DNA of 64,000 bases from Nostoc sp. ATCC 53789 (GTDB lineage Bacteria; Cyanobacteriota; Cyanobacteriia; Cyanobacteriales; Nostocaceae). Location of the stretch: positions 248,001-312,000 of the forward strand of contig NZ_CP046705.1 in the NCBI RefSeq assembly GCF_009873495.1. Direction: 5' to 3'. The first letter of the stretch is position 1; each line of letters opens with the position of its first letter. The translations under genes were made by a program, and so were the position numbers. Positions 1 through 9,466 of the stretch are shown piece by piece. Below the pieces are notes generated by a model. That model had not been told where the DNA came from. It ran no database searches and saw only the letters and a list, made by a program, of their open reading frames with translations.

Positions 1-102
1 TTAGGGATTCAACAAGTGTTTGAAATTTGTTAACATCTGATTTCTGCAATTCATTATGCCACTCTTGTTCAAAGGCGCAATTCCTAAAAAAATACTCTAA
101 TT
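1..102 (-). pseudogene. Possible 3' part of a gene cut by IS1
   Basis: One minus-strand frame is open across the whole stretch from the IS1 edge to the window boundary (it begins LEYFFRNCAFEQEW in that direction). It looks like coding sequence truncated by the adjacent IS1 element. I do not recognise a family, and the remainder lies outside the window. Confidence 0.25.
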
Positions 103-141
103 GGCGTTGCATAATAGAGGGATGAATTGAGGTTATCTACT

Positions 142-831
142 GTGCAATGTCCATACTGTGGGTCTACGGAAATCCGGAAGAATGGAAAGCGAAGAGGTAA
201 GCAAAATCACATCTGTACTAACTGCGACGTGCGTTCCGCCCCGCTTCGCTAACGCCAATTTATAGATGTGTACAATCCGCCGAAGGGATATTCAGAGGAG
301 GTGAAACAAGAATGTTTAAAAATGTACCTGAACGGCATGGGTTTTCGCGGGATTGAGCGAGTTAAAGGTGTGCATCATACTACCATCATTTATTGGGTCA
401 AAAAATTAGGAGAAAAACTTCCAGACGTGCCAAAAGAAGATATCATTCCAGAAGTTGGAGAACTGGATGAATTAGAGACATTCATCGGTTCAAAAAAACA
501 AAATTTGGCTTTGGACAGCAGTAAATCACTTTACTCAGGGTATTTTAGCCTGGGTTTTAGGAGATCATAGTGCTGAAACCTTTGAGCCATTGTGGGAAAT
601 TGTTAAACATTGGAAGAGCTATTTTTATATCACAGATGGCTTATTGTTTACCCAAGTTTTATCCCCAATGGAGACCAAATTGTGAGTAAAACATATATGA
701 CTAGAGTTGAAGGCGAAAATACCCGCTTGCGTCACTATTTAGCCCGACTACACCGCAAAACATTGTGCTATTCAAAGTCAGTAGATATGCTGAAATATTC
801 AATTCGATTATTAGACTTATCCTTAATATAA
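142..831 (+). pseudogene. IS1-family transposase (InsA/InsB-like), broken
   Basis: This is a degenerate IS1 transposase. The N-terminal zinc ribbon (VQCPYCGS, then HICTNC) starts at a GTG at 142. The helix-turn-helix part and the start of InsB (GELDELETFIGSKK) lie at 268-510. The catalytic part continues in other frames (WLWTAVNHFTQGILAW near 520-690; VSKTYMTRVEGENTRLRHYL near 680-830). At least three lesions break the frame: a 25-bp insertion at 231-255 that brings an in-frame TAA, and shifts near 510 and 650. The left end of the element appears to start near 103 (GGCGTTGCATAATAGAGG); no matching right end is seen. Confidence 0.85.
231..255. repeat. 25-bp small dispersed repeat inserted in IS1
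   Basis: The stretch interrupts the codons of an otherwise normal IS1 zinc ribbon (HICTNC, then QFIDV). It begins GCGTT and ends AACGC, so its ends are complementary, and it is GC-rich unlike the flanks. This matches the very small dispersed repeats (about 21-27 bp) described from Nostoc-type genomes, which also insert into other repeats. Confidence 0.6.
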
Positions 832-879
832 ATAGCATGAGATAATAAAAAGTTGGAGTAGCAATTATGTGGAAAGAAT

Positions 880-1788
880 ATGACAAGTCCTTTGGCAAGA
901 ATTGAATCGTATCCTCATGAAGCTAAACGCCTAATTGGAATTAGTTATGACCATTTTTTAGCATTGGTCGGCCTGGCAGAGCAAAGGCATATAGAAAAAC
1001 AGGCAGAAATTGAAAAAAAGAAAATTCGGATTATCGCTCCTGGAGGCGGGCGTAAACCAGAAATGTCAGCCAAAGAAGGAATATGCTTATGTCTAGTTTA
1101 CCTGAGACAAAAACCAATTTTTGAGATTTTAGGGTTGCTGTTTAACATTTCCAAAACTAAAGCCAATGATGCCTTCAATTATTGGGTAGATATTTTGCGA
1201 GATATTTTACCAGCATCTCAAATAGAAGAAGTATCAACAGATAGTCAAAAATATCAAGAATTACAGCGAATGCTGTCTGAATACGAATTAATTGTCGATA
1301 GCACTGAACAACCTACAGCAAGACCTGTAGACTATCAAGAGCAAAAACGATACTACTCTGGCAAGAAAAAAATGCACACTCTGAAAAATCAATTTATTGT
1401 TCTACCTGGAGGGGAAGATATTGTCGATGTCCGTGTCGGAATGTTAGGGAAAACAAGCGATATTAATTTATTTCGAGAAACCCGCCATAAATTTACTGAC
1501 ACGCAACAGTTTCTCGGCGATAAAGCTTATATAGGAGATGATGCCATTACCACCCCTCATAAGAAACGAAAAAATACAGAAATCTCGGAATTACAAAAAC
1601 AAGAGAATAAAGAACTTTCGTCACGCCGAATCGCTGTTGAACACATGATATGTCGGGTAAAAATATTTCGAGTAGCCAGTGATAGATTCCGTCTAGCTCG
1701 ACATCGATATAATCAGGTAATTCTGGCTGTTTGTGGGCTGGTAAGATTAAGAATTAATCGGTTATTTTCTGTTACTCTTAGTACTTAA
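880..1788 (+). CDS. IS5-family transposase (DDE_Tnp_4)
   Basis: This 302-residue transposase carries an N-terminal helix-turn-helix (roughly residues 60-110, GGGRKPEMSAKEGICLCLVYL) and a DDE nuclease domain. The catalytic residues are visible as DSTEQP (first Asp), GDKAY (second Asp) and RIAVEHMICRVK (Glu). The length is normal and the frame intact, so the enzyme may be active. It directly follows the broken IS1, whose right end is missing, so it may have inserted there. I could not identify its terminal inverted repeats. Confidence 0.85.
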   Translation: MTSPLARIESYPHEAKRLIGISYDHFLALVGLAEQRHIEKQAEIEKKKIRIIAPGGGRKPEMSAKEGICLCLVYLRQKPIFEILGLLFNISKTKANDAFNYWVDILRDILPASQIEEVSTDSQKYQELQRMLSEYELIVDSTEQPTARPVDYQEQKRYYSGKKKMHTLKNQFIVLPGGEDIVDVRVGMLGKTSDINLFRETRHKFTDTQQFLGDKAYIGDDAITTPHKKRKNTEISELQKQENKELSSRRIAVEHMICRVKIFRVASDRFRLARHRYNQVILAVCGLVRLRINRLFSVTLST

Positions 1789-1951
1789 TTTGCTATTTGT
1801 AAATTCATTTATTCTGATTCTACGTTTTTGCTCTAATTCCATTTTTTTCTCTCTCAATGCCTTCAAACCCTTATTTCCTCGTACAGCCAGATGGCGATCG
1901 CTCCTTCCGTGCAAATCCTTGTAACTCTCTCCTGGTAAGCTTTCATCCCAC

Positions 1952-3106
1952 ATTCCGCAGGTTAGTTAAGAAAGAAGATAATATTTTCGACAAGGAGCGC
2001 CAAAAAACTGAAGAATCCATTGCCTTTCATGGGTTAAGTTGGCAATTTGCTTGATTTGGGAGACGGTAACCAAATGAATTGACATAAAACATTGGAACAC
2101 CCAACGTAAGGTGGGAGTAGAAGTTGGTTTACCCAACTGATTATCAATAGTTTTTTTTGCCCGTTCTAAGGCTTGACGTAAAGCTCTTTGACCCAGACTA
2201 TAAACAAGCAAGCACAAACCCATAATCATTGCTAATGCGGCAACTCGCTCAGTCGAATTGAGAAAGACACTGGAAGTAAAAAATAAAGGGTCTTTGAGAA
2301 ATCGGAAACCACGCTCAGTAGACTGCTGTGCCTTATATTCACGTAAAACATCTTCATCGCTGAGTTCTTCGGCATCGAGGACATTGGTCGCTAAAATAAA
2401 TCTTCCAGCGCGTTTGGTTTCGATGGCGATGGCTATTTCCTTGGGTTCTAGCGTGGCATCGACTTGGTAGTAAAAGGTAGGGGCAGCATCCTTACTGGGT
2501 CTACCACGTCCAGTATGTTTTTTTACTTCCTTAACCTGGATATTAGCCAGTTGGTGTAAGGGCAACTTAGAACTGAGCCGTTGTGCCGCAATCAGAGCAT
2601 CTTTTGAGCAAGCAAATTCTTGGTTTGACAACTGCCGAAGTTCGGATTGGGCAACTGATAACTTTTTAATTAAACGTTTTTCCAACTGCTTGAGGTCAGC
2701 TTCTTTTCTGGCTTGACTTTCGTTAGTCCCGCCTCATATAATTGGTCCAATACTCGACCCAAACGGTCATCGTTTAAGTGTTCTGGACGTATTCCTTCTC
2801 CTAAAAGATGCTCGGTAGCTTTGCCTACGAAAAACTTTTCAAACAAATATAACGGCGCACTCACGAATCCTAATCCGTTTAAAATCATTGCTTTTACAAC
2901 TTGACCTGCACTGATGATTTCTTGAGAGTGAGTTCCCAGCAGTCGGTTAATTTGTTCTACTAAATTCATCTCATCACAGATGCCTGCGACTATGCCGCAG
3001 TGGTCAATATCCTGTACCCTGATATTTAATGATGCTGTCATGCTTCTAAAATGCAGCATTTAGGTCATTTTCAAAAATACAGCATTTACGAGCGCACCTG
3101 CGGAAT
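1952..3106 (-). mobile_element. Internally deleted IS1634-type element
   Basis: An 11-bp perfect inverted repeat (ATTCCGCAGGT at 1952-1962, its complement at 3096-3106) bounds the transposase fragments. The element is about 1.15 kb, whereas full IS1634-type elements are nearer 1.9 kb. The shortfall is explained by a deletion inside the transposase gene. Confidence 0.7.
1966..3059 (-). pseudogene. IS1634-type transposase, middle deleted
   Basis: The N-terminal DUF4277-like part (IDHCGIVAGICDEMNLVEQINR) is encoded at 2670-3059. The C-terminal part (ERGFRFLKDP, LTHERQWILQFFGA) is at 1966-2685. They meet near 2700 in different frames: the N-terminal frame runs into KVKPEKK and stops, while the C-terminal frame reads ARKEADLKQLEKR. 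About 200 residues are missing, including the first catalytic Asp region. The product would be inactive, although the ends of the element are intact and could be mobilised by a related transposase. Confidence 0.8.
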
Positions 3107-3130
3107 CTGGGTTTCATGATTCGCGGATGA

Positions 3131-3964
3131 GTCTATTGGACTCAACAGCCTGAGTTTTTGGATCAGGAGTTACAACAGGTAGTGCGTGATGCGGAACTTG
3201 GAGAGCGGCTGGCAGATAAACTGGTGAAAATATACCGAACTGATGGCGAAGAATCCTGGATACTTGTGCATCTGGAAATTCAAAGTCAAGAAGAAAGCAA
3301 CTTTGCAGCTAGGATGTTTACCTACAACTACCGCATATATGACAGATACAAGCGATCTGTTGCATCCTTAGCAGTTTTAGGTGATGAGCGTTCAAACTGG
3401 CGACCGAATCAATTTGGTTACAACCTTTTTGGCTGTACGGTTGAGTTCACATTTCCAATTGTCAAGTTGTTAGACTATCAACAACGTCAATCAGAATTAG
3501 AAGCCAGCCGAAACCCTTTGGCGACTGTAGTGATGGCACATCTAAAGGCGATGGAGACACGCGATGATAGAATAGAGCGCAAGCAACAGAAATTGGTTTT
3601 AGTGCGTAGATTGTACGAACAAGGCTTAAGACGGGAAGATGTTATTAACTTATTCGGTTTCATTGACTGGATGATGACTCTACCAGCGCAACTAGAGGAA
3701 GAGTTTTGGCAAGAATATCGTGATTTTGAGGAGTCTTTAAGTATGCAGTATGTTACTTCTGTTGAACGATTTGGTATTGAAAAAGGTAAGCTTGAAGCTT
3801 TGTTAAAAGGTATAGCCTTGGGATTAAAGCTCAAATTTGGAAAATCGGGTCAAGATTTATTCCCTGAAATCGAATCTATCCAAGATGTAAGCTTGCTAGA
3901 AGCCATCTTGGAGGGGATAGATACAGCGAGTACTGTCTCACAATTGCGTCAAATTTACCAGTAG
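3131..3964 (+). pseudogene. Rpn/PD-(D/E)XK nuclease-like protein, 5'-truncated
   Basis: This fragment belongs to a cyanobacterial Rpn-like 'putative transposase/cytosolic protein' family. It keeps the nuclease-like core (YRTDGEESWILVHLEIQSQ, with the acidic and Glu-x-Gln positions of a PD-(D/E)XK fold) and a C-terminal part resembling DUF4351 (LFPEIESIQDVSLLEAIL). The usual N-terminal 40 or so residues are missing. The frame is open from 3131 (VYWTQQPEFLDQEL) but has only a TTG at 3158 as a possible start. The loss lies right beside the IS1634-type element, which ends at 3106. Confidence 0.7.
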
Positions 3965-4140
3965 CACATAATAGATACGCAATCCAGTTGTTTGATCTGC
4001 ACCACTAAGGGTCATTTAGTTTCAGGCAATTGATGTGAGTGAGTCCTTTGGAGATACTGACCTTCAGGTAAGGGACTAAAATGAAAAGTAGTAGAAGTGA
4101 CTGAATCGTTCGCTTGAGAAAAAACACTTATAGTGTGGCA

Positions 4141-4514
4141 ATGTCCAAAAATAAATCAGCCAAAAAACAAAAATCAAATGGATTCGACAGCCAATTTCAA
4201 CAATTAAGGATTGGGCAATTTTATGGCTTAATGTCCCAAAAATTGGGGTAGGTTGCGTTGTGATTAATTATTTAGCTCACCCAGCAACAGGTGATTTGTT
4301 CAAAGTAGCAACCTACGCATTACCGACTAGTAATGATTTACTGCCAATGGATAGAATTGTTGTGGCTGGACTTAACCCAAAAGAATCTATCGCATACGTC
4401 CGCTTAATTAGCATCCAGTCAGAATCGGTTTTAGCTGTCACACACATGAGCGCCCCAATTATGGATGAGGTTGTAAATGTTAATACCAACGACGAGATAA
4501 CGCTTTTCAGATAG
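4141..4514 (+). pseudogene. Small hypothetical gene with a one-base frameshift
   Basis: An ATG at 4141 opens a basic N-terminus (MSKNKSAKKQKSNGFDSQFQ) that stops at a TAG at 4249. The next frame continues smoothly (VGCVVINYLAHPATGDL...NTNDEITLFR) to 4514. One extra G in the GGGG run near 4247 would join the two into a 124-residue protein. I do not recognise the family. The alternative is a short protein starting at the GTG at 4260. Confidence 0.5.
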
Positions 4515-4517
4515 TCA

Positions 4518-4769
4518 TTAGCCAAGATAAATCAACCCGATAGCAAGGGCGATGCCGACTGTGCTTGCGCTGACTACGTAACCAAAAGCATGAAGTTATG
4601 CCATCCATTCCACCCAATCAGGCGCTCCGTTCACCAGTTGAGCAAATCTGTCTGTACTGAGTAATTCCTTAACCTTGTCAACTCCATCCTCCACCCGCTC
4701 AATCGCCAATTGAGCGTAATATTTAACTCGCTCCCACCAAGAATCACTGAGTTTTGCGTCTGTGTCCAT
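4518..4769 (-). pseudogene. Small membrane-anchored protein with in-frame stop
   Basis: Read leftward from the ATG at 4769, 57 codons encode MDTDAKLSDSWWERVKYYAQ...PDWVEWMA, then a TAA at 4596-4598. The same frame continues with LHAFGYVVSASTVGIALAIGLIYLG before a second TAA at 4518. The part after the stop is a clear transmembrane segment, so a tail-anchored protein of 83 residues has probably been cut by a nonsense mutation, plausibly CAA to TAA. Family unknown. Confidence 0.45.
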
Positions 4770-4789
4770 ACCCCCGAATTATTATCTCC

Positions 4790-4935
4790 ACTTTCATTAT
4801 TGAGGGGTGTGGACGGCGATGCAGAAGGTATGGGAGCAGGGGTGCAGAGGAGATATTTGTACTACTTTTCCCCTCTGCTCCTCTGCCCCCCGTTTCGCGT
4901 TATCGGTTCCTACCATAGACTTCTGCCCCCCTAGA
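4790..4935. repeat. Purine-rich/pyrimidine-rich palindromic repeat
   Basis: A GGGAGCAGGGGTGCAGAGG stretch near 4830-4850 is answered by CCCCTCTGCTCCTCTGCC near 4870-4890, giving a large imperfect hairpin. A similar pair occurs at 61870-61935. This is a type of repeat common in Nostocales intergenic DNA. From 4936 to 5149 I see nothing beyond the likely promoter region of the histidine kinase gene. Confidence 0.5.
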
Positions 4936-5149
4936 TAATTTCAATTCTATACTGAGTCTGTATTTTATCTACGTAAGCCACATCTCGTTCAAGTGATTCT
5001 TAGGGACGTACTTTTGCCTTTATAATTGTCCTCTTCTTACTACGATTTCCAACAGATGAATATTATTAGAAACAGGAATGTTACATTATCTAAAAAATAG
5101 GGAATCTTAGATTTAAGTAGCAAGCAAATCTATTAGTCAGTTAGACAGG

Positions 5150-7285
5150 ATGAACTTTCAACAGCAGGGCATTCAATCCGGTAACAATTTTTCTGTCAAC
5201 CAAGTGCTAAAAGTTGATGAAGTCAGTAGAAATGGTCAGGAGATTGAAAATCAATTAGCAGAGCCAGATTTGAAACAGTTGCAAGATAAACTTTTATTAC
5301 TTATAGAACGAAATCCTTTGCCTTTAATTGAGTGGAATACAGCGTTTCAAGTAATAGAATGGAATCTGGCTGCTGAACAACTATTTGGATACAGCAAAAT
5401 CGAAGTACTTGGTTGTCAGGTATCAGAAATAATTGTGCCAGAAATTGAGAGAGTACAAGCCATCAAAATAATGGAGTTATTAATTGAAGAGAAAGTGGGA
5501 GGTAATAATCTCAGTAAGAACCTGACAAAACATGGAATAGTGATTATTTGTGATTGGTGTCACACTCCGATAACTAACGTGGATGGCAAGGTAATTAGTA
5601 TTGTCTCAACAGTGCAGGATATTACAAAAGTAAAGTCTTTTGAAAACGCTCTGCGCGAAAACGAAAAGACCTATCAGCAAATTCTTGATGCAATTACAGA
5701 TATGGTACTGGTTAAAGGTGCTAAATCTCGAATAATTTGGGCAAATAAGGCATTTCGTGATTATTACGGGATGAGTGAGTCAGAGCTTCAAAATATGATT
5801 GATGCACCCTTCAGCGAAGCAGATCATACCCTGCAATATATCAAAGATGATACTTACGTATTTGAAAGTGGACAGACTCTAGAAATTCCCCAAGAGCCAG
5901 TAACTCGGTACAATGGCGAGGTACGCCTATTCCATACAATCAAATCTGCGATCCGCAACGAACTAGGTCAAGTGATAATGACTGTTGGTGTAGCTCGTGA
6001 TATTAGTGAGCATAAACAAGCCCAGAAAGAACAGGCGAAGTTGTTAGCAATTCTAGAAGCAGCACCGGACTTTATCAGCACTGCTGACTTAACTGGGCAG
6101 GTTCTTTACTTTAATAAAGCAGCTCGTAGGATGTTGGAGCTAGGGGAAGAAGAATCGCTTCATAAGAGAAATTTGTCCGAAAATCATCCGAAATGGGCAA
6201 ATGAGATTATTCAGAATCAAGGATTACCAGAATCGGTTAGAGTCGGTGATTGGGTTGGGGAAACGGCTGTTTTAAAAGCTGATGGACGAGAAATTCCCAT
6301 ATCCCAACTGATTATTGCTCACAAATCACCGGAGGGGGAAGTTGAATATTTCTCGACGATCGCAAGGGATATCAGCGAACTCAAAGCTGCGGAAGAAACT
6401 TTGGTGCAAAAAGCAGAAGATTTAGAGCGGACTCTTAAAGAACTTCAAAGCACCCAAGCTCATTTGCTTCAAAGCGAAAAAATGTCTTCTATTGGTCAAT
6501 TGGTTGCTGGAGTAGCTCACGAAATGAATAATCCTTTGGGCTTTATTGCTGCCAGTGTAAAACAAGCTAAACCTACCTTTGCTGATATTGTTGACCACTT
6601 AAAGCTTTATCAGAAGAAGTTCCCCGCTCCGGGAGATGAAATTCTTATCCATGCCGAAGAAATTGACTTGGAATATGGCTTATCAGATTTACCCGAAATG
6701 ATTGATTCAATGACGATAGCCTGTGACAGACTGAAAGATATTAGTACCAGTCTCCGCACTTTCACCCGTGCCGATCAAGACTACAAAATATCTTTCAATA
6801 TCCACCAAGGCATTGATAGTACTATTCTAATTCTCAAACATCGTCTGAAAGCAAATGAGCAACGTCCGAAGATTGAAGTGATCACAAACTACGGGAAATT
6901 ACCTGAAGTAGAATGCTTTCCAGGGCAATTAAATCAGGTATTTATGAACATACTAGCGAATGCTATTGATGCCTTGGATGAATCAAATACAGACCGGAGT
7001 TTTAGGGAGATTAAAGCCAATCCTAATCAGATTATGATTACCACCTCATTGAAAAACAAACAGGTTGAGGTGAAGATTGCTGATAATGGTCAAGGGATGA
7101 GTGAATCAATTAAACAAAAAGTATTTGACGACTTGTTTACCACCAAAGGCGTTGGTAAAGGAACAGGATTAGGATTAGCGATCGCTCAATCTATTGTTGT
7201 AGAAAAACATGGTGGAACTTTGGATGTGAATTCTACCCCAGGCGTTGGAACAGAATTTGTGATTACCTTACCGATTCTGGTTTAG
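5150..7285 (+). CDS. PAS-domain sensor histidine kinase
   Basis: This 711-residue soluble sensor kinase autophosphorylates a His and would pass phosphate to an unlinked response regulator. It has three PAS domains (about residues 45-165, 170-290 and 297-415), each ending in a DI(T/S) motif (VQDITKVK, ARDISEHK, ARDISELK). A coiled coil follows (about 415-450), then an H-box (GVAHEMNNPLGF, phospho-acceptor His457). The C-terminal HATPase domain shows the N box (NQVFMNILANAIDAL), G1 (DNGQGM) and G2 (GKGTGLGLAI). No transmembrane segment or receiver domain is present, so the signal is probably cytoplasmic. No regulator gene lies beside it; the ligand cannot be inferred. Confidence 0.93.
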   Translation: MNFQQQGIQSGNNFSVNQVLKVDEVSRNGQEIENQLAEPDLKQLQDKLLLLIERNPLPLIEWNTAFQVIEWNLAAEQLFGYSKIEVLGCQVSEIIVPEIERVQAIKIMELLIEEKVGGNNLSKNLTKHGIVIICDWCHTPITNVDGKVISIVSTVQDITKVKSFENALRENEKTYQQILDAITDMVLVKGAKSRIIWANKAFRDYYGMSESELQNMIDAPFSEADHTLQYIKDDTYVFESGQTLEIPQEPVTRYNGEVRLFHTIKSAIRNELGQVIMTVGVARDISEHKQAQKEQAKLLAILEAAPDFISTADLTGQVLYFNKAARRMLELGEEESLHKRNLSENHPKWANEIIQNQGLPESVRVGDWVGETAVLKADGREIPISQLIIAHKSPEGEVEYFSTIARDISELKAAEETLVQKAEDLERTLKELQSTQAHLLQSEKMSSIGQLVAGVAHEMNNPLGFIAASVKQAKPTFADIVDHLKLYQKKFPAPGDEILIHAEEIDLEYGLSDLPEMIDSMTIACDRLKDISTSLRTFTRADQDYKISFNIHQGIDSTILILKHRLKANEQRPKIEVITNYGKLPEVECFPGQLNQVFMNILANAIDALDESNTDRSFREIKANPNQIMITTSLKNKQVEVKIADNGQGMSESIKQKVFDDLFTTKGVGKGTGLGLAIAQSIVVEKHGGTLDVNSTPGVGTEFVITLPILV

Positions 7286-7398
7286 ACTCAAAATTAACTT
7301 GGTCGAAAGTGTGACTTCAGTTAACCACCGCCACTAGCCAATCGTACACCACAGACCTACACCGTGATGACATCCTATATGCTGGGCGATGACGGGCA

Positions 7399-7653
7399 GT
7401 GGCATCAGTTTATGACCGTAAGCTCTCGGCGGAAGCAGTAGCAGAACGCCAGATCAGAAAGGCGGACAGGATGGAGGCAATAACCAATCAGTTAAACCTG
7501 ATTAAAACCAAGATTGATGTTACATCTCCAATTTCAGAATATGGAGTTTTGCGTTTATGCGTAGAGTGCAACTCGATGGATGGGCTGAGGTACAAAGCCC
7601 ATCCTACCGTGCTTGAGTGCAAACGTCTTATTTCTGTTTGCAGGTTGCGGTAA
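7399..7653 (+). CDS. Doubtful ORF, probably gene debris
   Basis: A GTG-initiated frame of 84 codons includes a plausible helical stretch (AEAVAERQIRKADRMEAITNQLNLIKTKID). Another frame immediately upstream reads TYTVMTSYMLGDDGQWHQFMT. Both could be pieces of one decayed gene. The 3' end overlaps the convergent secreted-protein gene. No family recognised. Confidence 0.25.
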   Translation: MASVYDRKLSAEAVAERQIRKADRMEAITNQLNLIKTKIDVTSPISEYGVLRLCVECNSMDGLRYKAHPTVLECKRLISVCRLR

Positions 7654-7999
7654 GTTCTACATTGTAGAAAGTCCCTGGTTTGGGCTTAATTGACTGCAAC
7701 TGCTGGATAAAAGCATTAAATGTTGTATTGCTTGTGCCGAAGCCAGCTTCAGCACAAGCAGATAAACCTCCTTCGATGGGAATAGGAGATCCGGCCTTGG
7801 GACTATATACAATGAATTTGTCGACGGTACTAGTGCCGACTGCAAAGCCGATAACCTGGCGAACTGTTCGCAAAGCAGCATTGTCTAAGGAACCACCAAT
7901 ACTGCCAATACTGATATTAACCGCACGACTTTCAGCAAAAGCCGGCGCACTAATCGACAATACTGCCCCAACAATCATCAAACAGGTGAACTTCAACAT
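7628..7999 (-). CDS. Small secreted hypothetical protein
   Basis: The ATG at 7999 is preceded by a strong GGAGAGG ribosome-binding site, which favours it over an upstream start. The 123-residue product begins with a signal peptide (MLKFTCLMIVGAVLSISAPAFA, cut after AFA). The mature part has two Cys (GLSACAEAG and ELTATCKQK), which could form a disulphide in the periplasm. No family is recognised. It stands alone with no operon partners. Confidence 0.75.
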   Translation of the reverse strand: MLKFTCLMIVGAVLSISAPAFAESRAVNISIGSIGGSLDNAALRTVRQVIGFAVGTSTVDKFIVYSPKAGSPIPIEGGLSACAEAGFGTSNTTFNAFIQQLQSIKPKPGTFYNVELTATCKQK

Positions 8000-8015
8000 T
8001 ATCCTCTCCTCCAAA

Positions 8016-8495
8016 AAATTGAAAAACTAATAATTAGATTTTGACATTGATGAAGTACATCACAGACGCTAGCTATGTAAGCTTTTCAGGCACGCTTGTG
8101 TGTGTAAACGGCAAAATCTGTGAATTTGTCCCATACAGCACTTCCGGCAGCTATGAGGTACATCCTCAAAACTGAAAGCTATGCTAGGAAAGGGCAAGGA
8201 GAAAAACTGTATTGCATAATAGCGGGAAGCGCTGTAACTCTAAAAATCTCTACATCTTTTCGTAAAATGTGCTTAAAAACCTTAATTTTTCGTAGTCAGT
8301 TCTCGATAAGCTTAAGCTTTGTGACACAAATATTGTTAGTGGGATAGGTTCTAATACGACAGAGAGTGTCCGCCTGTATTAGATGGTGTTCTCTGCTCTT
8401 GTGATTTGAATTTAAAGATAAATAGGGGAGAAATAGGAGAGATAATTGCAATTGCAGAAAAAATTTTCAGCACCGATTAATTTGGGTAAGCTAAT
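8016..8495. other. Intergenic stretch, no gene seen
   Basis: This AT-rich stretch holds no convincing gene on either strand and no clear repeat. It ends at the presumed left tip of the transposon described next. Confidence 0.5.
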
Positions 8496-8665
8496 TGTAG
8501 CGAACTGCAAACATAAATGCTTCAAACCGCAAACAAGGCGATTTTGAAACCACATTAACTGCAAATAAGGGGGGTCTCAAAACCACATTATTTGCAAATG
8601 AAACTGCAAACATAATTTTCAAACTGCAAACAAGGGTTTTCAAACCACATTAACTGCAAATAAGC
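8496..8665. repeat. Left-end motif array of a TniA/TnsB-type transposon
   Basis: The element seems to begin with TGTAGCG at 8496. Seven copies of the core YYGCAAA follow at 8505, 8527, 8559, 8592, 8604, 8624 and 8654. The longer unit AACCACATTAACTGCAAATA occurs twice, with a variant between. Arrays of short transposase-binding sites are the hallmark of transposon ends used by Mu/Tn7/Tn5053-type transposases, and such a transposase lies just downstream. Confidence 0.65.
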
Positions 8666-8711
8666 CGTAACCCTTATGGGAATTGAGTTACAGCATTTAT
8701 GGCTCAAGAAG

Positions 8712-8743
8712 TGTCCAGTTTATACGAACTTTTTTACTGGACA
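8712..8743. promoter_or_regulatory. Candidate res site for the serine recombinase
   Basis: TGTCCAGT at 8712-8719 is an exact inverted repeat of ACTGGACA at 8736-8743, with a 16-bp spacer. It lies 80 bp upstream of the recombinase gene, where resolvases usually bind both to recombine and to repress themselves. A second small palindrome, ACATATATGT, overlaps its end. Confidence 0.5.
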
Positions 8744-8823
8744 TATATGTACGCTTTTCGTGGTTTAATTTGGACTAATACCGTTCAATTAAATACATAA
8801 AGCTGTTTAAACCGACAGCCAAT

Positions 8824-9465
8824 ATGGCTATGGTTATTTATGCTTACTTGAGAGTCTCCAGTGACAAACAAGACCTACACAACCAACGACATGGCATTTT
8901 GGAGTATGCCAACATACACGCTTTGAGTCCCATCCAGTTTATTGAAGACACAGTTTCTGGACGAGAGAAATGGTCGGAGCGAGGTGTAGGACAACTACTG
9001 ACTCAAACTGCCCTTGAATCCGATGTAGTAATTTTCTCAGAAGTCAGTCGGATGGCACGCTCTACTCTACAAGTATTAGAAATGCTAGAGTGCTGCGTGC
9101 GCCGTGGAATTAACGTCCATATCGCCAAACAAGGTATGGTATTGGATGATTCAATGCAAAGCCGGATTACAGCAACGGTTTTGGGCTTGGCAGCAGAAAT
9201 TGAACGTGAATTGATTGTACTCAGAACAACCGAAGCACTAGCCAAACGAAAAGCTGAGGGGAAAACGTTAGGACGACCCAAAGGGCGACAATCTGCACAT
9301 TTGAAACTGGACACAAGGGAAGCAGAAATTCGCAGCTACCTAGCCAAAGGGATCAGCAAACGCTCAATTGCAAAACTGGTCGATTGTTCACCCTCCACCC
9401 TCTATGATTGGTTGGCACGCAAACATCTCCACTCACGCCACGACAAATTGGTGGAGAAGTTATAA
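8824..9465 (+). CDS. Serine recombinase (resolvase/invertase family)
   Basis: This 213-residue site-specific recombinase would resolve transposon cointegrates. The catalytic domain starts YAYLRVSSDKQ (nucleophile Ser12). It continues with the conserved FSEVSRMARS block and an arm helix (ATVLGLAAEIERELIVLRTTEAL). A C-terminal helix-turn-helix follows (SYLAKGISKRSIAKLVDCSPSTLYDWL). Length and motifs are complete. The start could also be the second Met at 8830. It is followed after one base by the transposase gene, so the two are co-transcribed. Confidence 0.92.
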   Translation: MAMVIYAYLRVSSDKQDLHNQRHGILEYANIHALSPIQFIEDTVSGREKWSERGVGQLLTQTALESDVVIFSEVSRMARSTLQVLEMLECCVRRGINVHIAKQGMVLDDSMQSRITATVLGLAAEIERELIVLRTTEALAKRKAEGKTLGRPKGRQSAHLKLDTREAEIRSYLAKGISKRSIAKLVDCSPSTLYDWLARKHLHSRHDKLVEKL

Positions 9466-9466
9466 G

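Noticed and set aside
1762..1953. Minus-strand 63-codon frame (MWDESLPGESYKDLHGRSDR...)
   Set aside because: It looks partly coding but lies between two IS elements, overlaps the IS5 transposase end, and matches nothing I recognise; too weak to annotate.
8120..8347. Plus-strand frame of 75 codons before the transposon end
   Set aside because: No start context, no motif, and a composition like non-coding AT-rich DNA.
8496..8665. Motif array considered as CRISPR or as a CAST end
   Set aside because: No spacers, no Cas12k or Cascade genes, no TnsC or TniQ nearby; transposon end of a simpler recombinase/transposase element fits better.
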